Shown piece by piece: positions 8,561-19,090 of a DNA stretch of 64,000 nucleotides. A program made the translations under genes and the position numbers. The notes beneath the pieces were generated by a model. The model saw only the letters and a program-made list of their open reading frames with translations. It did no database searches and was not told where the DNA came from. How positions within the stretch are numbered: the stretch's first letter is position 1; every line of letters starts with the position of its first letter. This stretch comes from an uncultured Sphingomonas sp. Lineage in GTDB: Bacteria; Pseudomonadota; Alphaproteobacteria; Sphingomonadales; Sphingomonadaceae. The DNA is taken from positions 62,001 to 126,000 of the forward strand of contig NZ_CAJYQD010000034.1 in the NCBI RefSeq assembly GCF_913776855.1, read 5' to 3'.

Positions 8561-9175
8561 ATGTTGCTGCACCCTACCCCGCGTGCCCGCCTGCGGGCGA
8601 TCGGCACCACCCTTGTCGGCGCGCTGGCGCTGGCCGCCTGCGCCACGCCGACGCCGTATCAGCCGGCTTCCGGCTCGGGCTTCTATCGCAACGGTTATAG
8701 CGACCAGCAGATCGAACCGAACCGGTATCAGGTCAGCTTTTCGGGTAACAGCCTGACGTCGCGCGAAACGGTCGAACGCTATCTGCTGTATCGCGCCGCC
8801 CAACTGACGCTGGAGCGCGGGTACGACTATTTCATCATGGCCGATCGCGACACCAACCTGCGCAGCCGCACCTATTCGACGCCGGGCGTCGGCGGCGGCT
8901 TCGGTGCGTGGGGCGGCGGATTCGGCTGGGGGGGCTGGGGTCCGGCATGGCGCTATCGCAGCCCGGCCTTCGGCTGGCGTACCTGGGACCCGTTCTGGGG
9001 CGATCCGTTCTTCGACCGCTCGGTCGATATCCGCACCGTCGACAAGTACGAGGCGATGGCGGAGATCGTGCTGGGCCGTGGTCCAAAGCCCAACAACAAC
9101 GTCCGCGCCTTCGACGCCCGCGCCGTGCTGCAGAGCCTGGGGCCAAGCGTGATGGAGCCGGAACCGCGCCGATAA
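8561..9175 (+). CDS. Outer-membrane-type lipoprotein, CC0125/CC1285-like
   Basis: A 204-residue exported lipoprotein. The N-terminus is basic and hydrophobic and ends in the lipobox LALAAC with Cys27 as the lipidated residue. The mature part contains 'SGNSLTSRETVERYLLYRAAQLTLERGYDYF', a hallmark of a small alphaproteobacterial family (CC0125/CC1285-like) of unknown role, then a Gly/Trp-rich segment and a helical end with 'KYEAMAEIVLGRGPKP'. The ATG at 8561 is chosen over upstream ATGs at 8513 and 8540 because GGAGA at 8551-8555 is well spaced and the signal peptide starts there. A terminator follows directly. Confidence 0.85.
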   Translation: MLLHPTPRARLRAIGTTLVGALALAACATPTPYQPASGSGFYRNGYSDQQIEPNRYQVSFSGNSLTSRETVERYLLYRAAQLTLERGYDYFIMADRDTNLRSRTYSTPGVGGGFGAWGGGFGWGGWGPAWRYRSPAFGWRTWDPFWGDPFFDRSVDIRTVDKYEAMAEIVLGRGPKPNNNVRAFDARAVLQSLGPSVMEPEPRR

Positions 9176-9197
9176 GGCACGCCGAGGTCTGAATGCG

Positions 9198-9236
9198 GAA
9201 AGGCCGCAGTTCCCGATGGGGAGCGGCGGCCTTTTC
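9198..9236 (+). terminator. Rho-independent terminator after the lipoprotein gene
   Basis: AAGGCCGC (9200-9207) pairs with GCGGCCTT (9226-9233), followed by a T-run. It lies about 25 bases after the stop codon. Confidence 0.8.
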
Positions 9237-9281
9237 ATTGTGCCGGTTCTACGCAGGGAGTGTCGCGGTTCGCCGTATCAC

Positions 9282-9378
9282 GTCGCCCCGGCGCAGGCTG
9301 GGGCCCCCTCCACGGGCACGGGCTATCGTCGACAGTCCGTCCCTGCGGCTTGAGATCCCAGCCTGCGCTGGGATGACG
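9282..9378. repeat. Dispersed palindromic repeat, family A variant
   Basis: Two inward-facing arms, 'CCCCGGCGCAGGCTGGGG' at the left and 'ATCCCAGCCTGCGCTGGGAT' at the right, are separated by an unrelated spacer. Each arm is itself palindromic. It belongs with the element at 9414-9491 and relatives across the window, and fills the gap between the lipoprotein terminator and the 3' end of secA. Confidence 0.7.
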
Positions 9379-9413
9379 GTAGTTGCGGCGCGACGCCTCT
9401 TCCGCTGATGCAC

Positions 9414-9491
9414 GTATTCCCGCGCAGGCGGGGATCCAGAGCCACAACCGCCATCGCTCGTAACCCTAGATCCCCGCCTGCGCGGGGATAC
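9414..9491. repeat. Dispersed palindromic repeat, family A
   Basis: Arms 'CCCGCGCAGGCGGGGATCC' and 'ATCCCCGCCTGCGCGGGGAT' face each other across about 25 bases. Near-identical elements occur at 15062-15147, 49962-50047, 54141-54219 and 60659-60753, always between genes. It sits just after the secA stop codon and could act in termination or mRNA stability. Confidence 0.8.
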
Positions 9492-9513
9492 GTCTCTCGA
9501 AGTCGAGGCAGCC

Positions 9514-12261
<2,748 letters not shown>

Positions 12262-12350
12262 GGGCGAATTTCCTTGAAACTACGGGAAGCGCGCCGCGAT
12301 GCGTTCGCCGGCTGCGCTGGAATAAGAGGTCGGAAGAGCGCGGGTGCGCG

Positions 12351-12605
12351 CTATTCGTGGGTGCGCAGCGTGCGCGCGCGGACCGCGATCAGGGGCGCGG
12401 GCGTCAGGAACAGCGGCCGCGGATCGCGCGCATAGGGCTGCGCCGGCCGCGCGGTCGCGACCGATCCGGCCTCGACCGTCGCGACGGCGATCTGTGCGGC
12501 GACGACCTGCGCCTGCGCCACCTGCCGCGCATTCGCGACTCCCACGCCGGGGAGCAGGCCGGTCAGGCCCGTCAGCAGCGCGGAGAGGAACAGCAGCAAA
12601 CGCAA
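12351..12605 (-). CDS. Possible small exported protein (84 aa), TTG start
   Basis: The frame begins at TTG with 'RLLLFLSALLTGLTGLLPGVGVANA', which is a plausible signal peptide cut after 'ANA', followed by an Ala/Val-rich stretch and a proline-rich tail. No ATG is available and the ribosome site is weak. It lies upstream of secA on the same strand. No family is recognised, and in such high G+C DNA a chance open frame remains possible. Confidence 0.45.
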   Translation of the reverse strand: MRLLLFLSALLTGLTGLLPGVGVANARQVAQAQVVAAQIAVATVEAGSVATARPAQPYARDPRPLFLTPAPLIAVRARTLRTHE

Positions 12606-12701
12606 GCGATACGTCCAGACGGTATGGTTTCACGACAGGATGCCCGGTCGCATTGGCGCGAGACATAGGGAATGGGTGGCCCGACGTCCACCCGGTCCGC
12701 G

Positions 12702-13496
12702 CTATTGGGCGGGTTGGAAGGCGGTAGAGGTCGTCTTGACGATATGGACCGGCTTTCCGTCTGGCGGCGGCAGGTATCGACCGCCCACGGGGCAATCCGT
12801 CGTTCCTTGCGAGGAGCTGACAAGGCGGCATTGCGTGACAATACCCGCGGCGTCGATCGCCAGCCGTTCCTCACTGGTCCAGTTCGGTGGCATGTCCGAT
12901 GTCGGCACATTCGGGAGCGGCGAGGCTCCCTCGATCGTCTGCGAAAGAGCGAAGGTAAGCACCCCCGGCCCATATCCCCTCACGATGTCGCCCGCCGGAT
13001 ATGCATCGCCATAGCGTGCGCAGACGTCGAACTGGACGCCCTTCTCACCCGCAAACCGGGTTTCGCAATTCGAAACCTGTCCGTTGGCACCGACCGTGAT
13101 CCGGCTAACGCTGGCATAGGGTATCAGTAGTTGTGGCGCATCGGCGGGATTTTGCCAGCGAACCCGTCGCGGCGACGTGCCGGCAACCGCCTTCCCGTTC
13201 GCATCGCGTGCCGGCTCGAACCGTGCCCGCGGCATCATCGCAGCACATGTCGCGCTGTCCAATATAGCGCTACCGCTGGATTTGACCGTGGTGCAGGCGG
13301 TCGCACGTCCCGTATCGTCGACCGCGAACGCAACTTCGACCGTACCGAACAAACCCTTTTGCAGCGCCGCCACCGGATAATCGTCGTTCGTCACCCAACT
13401 GGCCGGGTCGATCGGCACCGGTGCGGTCTGCCCCCACGCCCCGCCCCCACAACAAAGCGTTGCAACCGCCGCGCCCATGCGTAGGAACCGTCCCAT
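12702..13496 (-). CDS. Periplasmic protein with TonB C-terminal-like repeats
   Basis: A 264-residue protein with a signal peptide ('MGRFLRMGAAVATLCCGGGAWGQ') and no further membrane segment. 'PVAALQKGLFGTVEVAFAVDDTGRATACTTVKSSGSAILDSATC' is a good TonB-C/energy-transducer match. Two weaker copies of the 'G.V..C' strand pattern follow ('VGANGQVSNCETRF' and 'IDAAGIVTQCRLV'). It lacks the N-terminal anchor and proline-rich spanner of true TonB, so it cannot draw on ExbBD directly. A second ATG lies six bases upstream at 13502; AGGGG spacing favours 13496. It is divergent from argJ across 50 bp. Confidence 0.75.
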   Translation of the reverse strand: MGRFLRMGAAVATLCCGGGAWGQTAPVPIDPASWVTNDDYPVAALQKGLFGTVEVAFAVDDTGRATACTTVKSSGSAILDSATCAAMMPRARFEPARDANGKAVAGTSPRRVRWQNPADAPQLLIPYASVSRITVGANGQVSNCETRFAGEKGVQFDVCARYGDAYPAGDIVRGYGPGVLTFALSQTIEGASPLPNVPTSDMPPNWTSEERLAIDAAGIVTQCRLVSSSQGTTDCPVGGRYLPPPDGKPVHIVKTTSTAFQPAQ

Positions 13497-13546
13497 ACCC
13501 ATCCCCTGCCCCGTATCCGGTGCAGGCTAGACCGGACACAGCGCCC

Positions 13547-14773
13547 ATGTCGACTGCCGTATCCCCGCTCGCCACGCCGTTTCCCGCACTCCCGCCGATC
13601 GGCGGCGTGACGCTGCGGGTCGCGCGGGCGCGGTACAAGAATTGGGATCGCTGCGACCTGACCTTCGTGACCCTTTCCGATGGGACGGCGGTCGCCGGCG
13701 TGCTGACCAACAGCAAATGCCCGTCGCCCGAAGTCGAATGGTGCCGCCGCGCGCTGGTGCTGGGTCGCGCACGGGCATTGGTGGTCAATGCCGGCAACTC
13801 CAACGCCTTTACCGGCGACCGGGGGCGCGCCGCCGTCGAGGCGATCGCCGCGCGCACCGCGCAGGCGATGGCGTGCCAGCCGTCCGACGTCTTCGTCGCC
13901 TCGACCGGCGTGATCGGCGTGCCGCTGCCGATCGACAAGGCCGAGGCGGGGCTGGACGCCGCGTTCGTCGCCGAACCCTGTGGCTGGGAAGCGGTGGCCG
14001 AGACGATCGGCACGACCGACACCTTCACCAAGGGCGCGTTCACGACCGCGAAGGTCGGCGACCGGACCGTCAAGCTGTCGGGCGTCATCAAGGGGTCGGG
14101 CATGATCGCGCCCGACATGGCGACGATGCTGGGCTTCATCTTCACCGATGCGGCGGTCGATCCGGCGTTCCTGCAGAGCGCGCTGGAGGCGGCTAACCGG
14201 CGGACCTTCTCCTGCATCACGGTCGATGGCGATACCTCGACCAGCGACACGGTGCTGGCCTTTGCCACCGGAGCGGCGGGGAATGACCCGATCGCCTCGT
14301 TCGATGACGACGGCGCGGATGCGTTCGCGGCGGCGCTCCACGACCTGTGCCGTCAGCTCGCGCATCTGGTGGTGCGCGACGGCGAGGGCGCGACGAAGTT
14401 CATCGCGGTCACCGTCGAAGGCGCGGAGAGCGACGGCAGCGCGCACCGCATCGCGATGAGCATTGCCAATTCTCCGCTGGTGAAGACCGCGATCGCCGGC
14501 GAGGACGCGAATTGGGGCCGGGTGGTGATGGCGGTCGGCAAGGCGGGCGAGCCGGCCGAGCGCGACAGGCTGTCGATCCGCTTCGGCACGACGCAAGTGG
14601 CAGAAGGTGGGCTGGCAGTAACCGGCTATGACGAAGCGCCGGTTGCAGCGCATCTGAAGGGCCAGGAGGTCGAGATCGGCGTCGACCTGCATCTTGGCGA
14701 GGGTCGCGCGACGGTGTGGACCTGCGACCTGACGCATGGGTATATCTCGATCAACGCGGATTATCGGAGCTGA
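13547..14773 (+). CDS. argJ: Bifunctional glutamate N-acetyltransferase / ornithine acetyltransferase
   Basis: Arginine synthesis enzyme that moves the acetyl group from N-acetylornithine to glutamate, and in bifunctional forms also uses acetyl-CoA. The 408-residue precursor self-cleaves; the conserved site is in 'GMIAPDMATMLGF', with Thr193 becoming the N-terminal nucleophile of the beta chain. 'KLSGVIKGSGM' and 'VVNAGNSNAFTG' are also typical, as is the C-terminal 'YISINADYRS'. The start at 13547 gives the normal N-terminus; upstream frame continuation is not conserved. Whether it is mono- or bifunctional cannot be told from sequence alone. Confidence 0.95.
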   Translation: MSTAVSPLATPFPALPPIGGVTLRVARARYKNWDRCDLTFVTLSDGTAVAGVLTNSKCPSPEVEWCRRALVLGRARALVVNAGNSNAFTGDRGRAAVEAIAARTAQAMACQPSDVFVASTGVIGVPLPIDKAEAGLDAAFVAEPCGWEAVAETIGTTDTFTKGAFTTAKVGDRTVKLSGVIKGSGMIAPDMATMLGFIFTDAAVDPAFLQSALEAANRRTFSCITVDGDTSTSDTVLAFATGAAGNDPIASFDDDGADAFAAALHDLCRQLAHLVVRDGEGATKFIAVTVEGAESDGSAHRIAMSIANSPLVKTAIAGEDANWGRVVMAVGKAGEPAERDRLSIRFGTTQVAEGGLAVTGYDEAPVAAHLKGQEVEIGVDLHLGEGRATVWTCDLTHGYISINADYRS

Positions 14774-14909
14774 TCGCGACGGATCGATAAAGCACGCCGT
14801 TTATAACGCTCCGTTCGCACCGTAACACAGCTTATCGCTATTGGCGGTGACAAGGACAGGAGAGGGCCAGCCGTCTTTGCGGGAGCCTGACCACTCTGCC
14901 GTGAACAGG

Positions 14910-15147
14910 CGTCACTCCGGCAAAAGCTGCGATCTCCCGGCGTAGCGCGCTATAGGAACCAACGAAGACCCCAGCCTCCGCCGGGGTGACGTTTCCATGT
15001 GACGGATCAAACTCTGGCGCTGGCCGAGACGCCGTTTCGCACATACCTGACACGCTTTACCGTACCCCCGCGCAGGCGGGGGTCCAGAGCCAGGCAAACC
15101 ACGGCTTGCGCATTTGGCCCTGGATCCCCGCCTCCGCGGGGATACGG
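14910..15147. repeat. Repeat-filled intergenic region (family A elements) between argJ and trxA
   Basis: The 520 bases between argJ and trxA hold no credible gene. A weak variant element spans about 14910-14991 (right arm 'CCCCAGCCTCCGCCGGGG'), and a clear family A element lies at 15062-15147 with arms 'CCCCCGCGCAGGCGGGGG' and 'ATCCCCGCCTCCGCGGGGAT'. An imperfect hairpin at about 15263-15287 may end trxA transcription. Confidence 0.7.
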
Positions 15148-15293
15148 CCAAGTTGAATTCTGCAAAAAGGCAGCCTGCCGAGCATACGGCCTTGCGTCGC
15201 CGGTCCGGACAATCTTCGCGGATTGACCCGATACTCATGCCGACCCGGTCGCCGGCACAGACAAGCGCCCCGTACCGGCGGAGCGCTCCAACG

Positions 15294-15617
15294 TCAGCCC
15301 AGTTCGCCCTCAAGCCACGCCTTCAGCTGGCTCTTGGGCCGCGCACCCAGCAGGTCGGCGACCGGCTGGCCGTTCTTGAACAGCTTCAGGAGCGGGATCG
15401 ACTGCACGCCCATCGAACCGGCGGTGTCGGGGTTGGCCATGATGTCGACCTTGGCGATCGTCACCTTGTCGCCCAGTTCGTCGGCGATTTCCTCCAGCGC
15501 GGGGGCGATCATCTTGCACGGGCCACACCAGTCCGCCCAGAAATCGACCAGCACCGGCTTGTCGGATTGCAGGACGTCGGCGGAAAAGCTGGCGTCGGTA
15601 ACGGTCTTGGTCGGCAT
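15294..15617 (-). CDS. trxA: Thioredoxin 1
   Basis: A 107-residue protein disulfide reductant with the active site W30-C31-G32-P33-C34 in 'FWADWCGPCKMIAPALEE' and the cis-proline loop 'QSIPLL'. A strong AAGGAG ribosome site precedes the ATG at 15617. The open frame continues upstream into addA sequence but is not coding there. It follows addA by under 50 bases on the same strand, so it may share the divL-to-addA transcript as well as having its own promoter. Confidence 0.96.
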   Translation of the reverse strand: MPTKTVTDASFSADVLQSDKPVLVDFWADWCGPCKMIAPALEEIADELGDKVTIAKVDIMANPDTAGSMGVQSIPLLKLFKNGQPVADLLGARPKSQLKAWLEGELG

Positions 15618-15664
15618 GATAATCTCCTTGGATCGGCAGTATCTATGATCTGCGGCGCAGCACC

Positions 15665-18600
15665 TCAAGCTTCGCGGGACAAGCTTTGTTCCCCGCCCCC
15701 CAAGCCCGGCTTGTGCGCGTCGAGCAGCGCATCGGGCAGCACGAACATCCGGGGTCCGGCGGTATAGAGCAACGCCGCCTCCACACGATGATCGGGAAAG
15801 ATCACGCGAAGCGCCGCGGCATAGGCGGCCATCTGGCGCAGGTGATACACCGGGATGTCGGCCACATCGTCGGGCACCCGGCGCCCGGTCTTGAAATCGA
15901 CGACGCGGACGGTGCGATCGCCGATGCACAGCCGGTCGACCGTGCCCGCCACGACCTGTGTCCCGACCACCGCCGCAATCGGTGCCTCGGCCAAGGCGTC
16001 GGGACCGAACAGGTCGGCAAAGTCCGGGTCGTCGAGGACCGCCATCACATCGCGCGTCACCCGGCGGCGCAGGCCGGCATCCTCTACCCCCGCCGCGCCG
16101 GCCAGCCAGCGTTCGGCGGCATCGGCCCGGTCGGCGCGCGGCAATTCGGGGAGGCGTTCGAACAGCTGGTGGAGCAGCCGCCCCCGCTCCGCCGCGGCGC
16201 GCATCATCGCGGTCGGCGGCGGGTCGGATACCTCGTCCTCGCCCACGGCGGACGGAGCGAGCGGACGCGGCGGACGCGCCTCGGCCGGGGCCGGTGCGCG
16301 CAGCCAGACCGGTACAGGCGCTGCGACGACCGGCGCGGTACCGGCCCGCGCCTTCGCCGCGATCGGCGGTTGCGGGGTCAAGCCGGTGAAGACCCGTTCG
16401 TCCTCCCCTTCCGCCACGCCCAGCGCATCGAACGCCGCCGCGGCGGCGCTGTACCAGCTGAACGGCGGCGGCACGCCCTTGTATTTGGCGGACGGGGCGC
16501 CGGCGATGACCAGCCGCTCCTCGGCACGGGTCGCAGCGACATAGAATAGCCGCCAATGTTCCTCCAGCTCGCGCTGGTCGATCGCGGAAAACGCATCGTC
16601 GACCGGCGTCCCCCGCTCACCGCCGCGCGGGCGGAACAGCGGAAAGGCCGCGCCGTCATGCCCCTCGGGCGCCCATTGCACGATATCGCGGCGGCTGTTG
16701 GTCGGATCGATTGCGGCATCGGCCAGCAGCACCAGCGGCGCCTGCAACCCCTTCGATCCGTGCGCGGTCATAACCCGCACCGCTCCGCCAGCACCGCCCG
16801 CGTCGCGCTTGATCTCCACCTCGCCCCGGTCGAACCATTCGACGAAGCGTTGCAGCGAGGATGTGGCGACGCTTTCGAACGACAGCGCGGCGTTGAGCAA
16901 CTCGTCGATCGGGTCGCGCGCCTCTTCGCCCAGCCGCGCAATCAGCTTGCGTCGCCCGTCCAGTTCGCCGGACAACAGTTCCTCGAGGAAGCGATAGGGC
17001 GTCGCGAAATCGGCGCGGCGCAGGATGCGCGACAGCGGCTCGACCGCATCGCTACCCGTCTGACGCAGATGCCGCCAGAGGCTGCCGCCCTTGCGCAACG
17101 CGCCGGCCAGCAGCTGGTCCTGCGTCCAACCGATCAGCGGCGAAACGAGCAGGCTGGCGAGGCTGAGGTCGTCGTCGGGCTGCAACGCGAAACGGACCGC
17201 GGCAAGCAGGTCCTTCACCGCCAGCGGAGCATCGAGCCGCAGCCGGTCGACGCCTGCCACCGGCACCCCCTCGGCATAGAGCCTTGCGACGATCAGCGAG
17301 GCGAGATCGCCCCGTCGCTTGACCAGCACCATGATGTCGCCGGGCTGGAGCATCCGGCCCTTCGATTCGAGCGGCAGCGTGCCGATCCAGCCAGCAATTT
17401 CGCGCGCGATCTTCGCGGCGATCACCCGCGTGACGTCATCGATCCAGCCTTCCTCGGCATCATCGGGCGCCTCCGCCACGGTGGGCGCCCACAAGGTCAC
17501 GGTGCCGGGGCCGGGCAATTCGCTGTCATGGGTATCGGGCGCGTCGATGCCCATGGCCGGTTCGGGCAAGGCGGCGATGGCGGCATCGACGAATTCCAGC
17601 ACCGGTCGCGTCGTGCGGAAGCTGTGGGTCAGCGACAGCGTGTCGAGTTCGCGCGCATCGCCATGATATTCGCTAGGCAGCGCAGCGCGGCGGCTGAAAT
17701 CGAGATGCGCCGCGCGGAAATAGATCGGGTCGGTCCCCTGAAACCCGAAGATCGCCTGTTTGTAATCGCCGACGACGAACAACGTCCGCATTCCTGCCGC
17801 GCGCACCGCGTCGCCGCTGAAGAACTCCTCCACCAGCGAGCGGACGATCGCCCATTGCTGCGGATTGGTGTCCTGCGCCTCGTCGATCAGGACATGTTCG
17901 GTACTCTGGTCCAGCTTAAAGCGCACCCAGTCGCCGATACCCGGCTGTGCCAGCAGGTTCAGCGTCTCGCGGATCAGGTCGTCGAAATCGACCGCCCCCG
18001 CCCGCCGCTTGGCGCGGACATAGGCATCGGCATAGGCGCGCCCAGCCTCCAGCGCGTCGGCCAGCGCATCGGCATAGCCCATGCGCCCGGCCAGTTCGAT
18101 CAGCTCGCCCGCACGGGTCCCGACCGCATCGGCCAGTTCGTCATAATCGGGTTCGGCGGCGATCAGCTTGGCCGACGCCTTGCGCAGCGTATCCTCGGCG
18201 GTGAAGAACAGCTTGCGGACATCGCGGACAGTCGCGGCGCGCTCGGCCGGCGCACGCGCCAGCCACGCCAGGATCGCGGCATGGGTCTTCTTCCCCGTCG
18301 CGGTTCCCCACGACAGGTTCGCCGCGGCCAGCCGTTCCAGCGCGTCGCAGTCGAACTCGTCGTCGCTGCACGCCGCTGCCAGCATCTCGTCGATCGGCCC
18401 GGACGGCAGGTCGAGCGCGCGGCGCAGGAACGGCTGAAGTCCGCTCGGCAGCTCAGCCATCGCCTGCGGGCGCTTGGCGCATTCGCGCAGGAAATGCTCG
18501 GCCGCGCCCTCGCCCATGCGCAGCGACATGGCGGCGATGGCATCGCCGATCCGGGTCGAACCGGTCCGCTGTTCCTCGACCAGCAGTTCCGCCAGCGCCT

Positions 18601-19090
18601 CGCGCGCCATGCCTGCCTCTTCCCGCGCCTCCAGCGGGCGAAAGCCGGGGACCAGCCCCGCCTCGACCGGGAAACCGGCGAGCAGGCTTTGGCAAAAGCC
18701 ATGGATCGTCTGGATGCGGACGCCGCCGCCCGGCGCATCGAGGACGCGGGCGAACAGGGTACGCGCGCGCGCGAGCAGTGCGGGATCGTTCACATCCTCG
18801 CCCAACGCGAACAGGTCGGCCTTCAGGTCGGCAGTCGGCAGCCGGACCCAGCGCGCCAGCCGGCTGGCGACGCGTTCGGCCATTTCCGCCGCGCCCGCCT
18901 TGGTAAAGGTCAGGCACAGGATCGCCGCCGGATCGACGCCGCGCAGCAACAGGCGAAACACGCGGGCCGACAGGACATGGGTCTTGCCGGTCCCGGCCGA
19001 AGCGGACAGCCAGACATGGCGGTGCGGATCGCTCGCCGCCGCCTGGTCGTTCTTCAGCGGTTGGAGTTTGCTAACCTCACTCACGGCCAT
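15665..19090 (-). CDS. addA: Double-strand break repair helicase-nuclease AddA
   Basis: UvrD-type helicase and nuclease subunit of the alphaproteobacterial AddAB complex, which resects broken ends for RecA. The 1141-residue protein has Walker A 'SAGTGKT' (31-37), 'LCLTFTKAGAAEMAERV', Walker B 'HVLIDEAQDTNPQQW', and 'VMTAHGSKGLQAPLVLLAD' late in the helicase part. The C-terminal PD-(D/E)xK nuclease domain carries 'VRVVDFKTGRR'. Its start overlaps the end of addB by 14 bases. The long coding-sense run continues from divL. Confidence 0.95.
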   Translation of the reverse strand: MAVSEVSKLQPLKNDQAAASDPHRHVWLSASAGTGKTHVLSARVFRLLLRGVDPAAILCLTFTKAGAAEMAERVASRLARWVRLPTADLKADLFALGEDVNDPALLARARTLFARVLDAPGGGVRIQTIHGFCQSLLAGFPVEAGLVPGFRPLEAREEAGMAREALAELLVEEQRTGSTRIGDAIAAMSLRMGEGAAEHFLRECAKRPQAMAELPSGLQPFLRRALDLPSGPIDEMLAAACSDDEFDCDALERLAAANLSWGTATGKKTHAAILAWLARAPAERAATVRDVRKLFFTAEDTLRKASAKLIAAEPDYDELADAVGTRAGELIELAGRMGYADALADALEAGRAYADAYVRAKRRAGAVDFDDLIRETLNLLAQPGIGDWVRFKLDQSTEHVLIDEAQDTNPQQWAIVRSLVEEFFSGDAVRAAGMRTLFVVGDYKQAIFGFQGTDPIYFRAAHLDFSRRAALPSEYHGDARELDTLSLTHSFRTTRPVLEFVDAAIAALPEPAMGIDAPDTHDSELPGPGTVTLWAPTVAEAPDDAEEGWIDDVTRVIAAKIAREIAGWIGTLPLESKGRMLQPGDIMVLVKRRGDLASLIVARLYAEGVPVAGVDRLRLDAPLAVKDLLAAVRFALQPDDDLSLASLLVSPLIGWTQDQLLAGALRKGGSLWRHLRQTGSDAVEPLSRILRRADFATPYRFLEELLSGELDGRRKLIARLGEEARDPIDELLNAALSFESVATSSLQRFVEWFDRGEVEIKRDAGGAGGAVRVMTAHGSKGLQAPLVLLADAAIDPTNSRRDIVQWAPEGHDGAAFPLFRPRGGERGTPVDDAFSAIDQRELEEHWRLFYVAATRAEERLVIAGAPSAKYKGVPPPFSWYSAAAAAFDALGVAEGEDERVFTGLTPQPPIAAKARAGTAPVVAAPVPVWLRAPAPAEARPPRPLAPSAVGEDEVSDPPPTAMMRAAAERGRLLHQLFERLPELPRADRADAAERWLAGAAGVEDAGLRRRVTRDVMAVLDDPDFADLFGPDALAEAPIAAVVGTQVVAGTVDRLCIGDRTVRVVDFKTGRRVPDDVADIPVYHLRQMAAYAAALRVIFPDHRVEAALLYTAGPRMFVLPDALLDAHKPGLGGGEQSLSREA

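Noticed and set aside
9282..9491. CRISPR array suggested by repeated palindromic arms
   Set aside because: Only paired inverted arms occur, spacing is irregular, the same arms are scattered over the window, and there are no cas genes.
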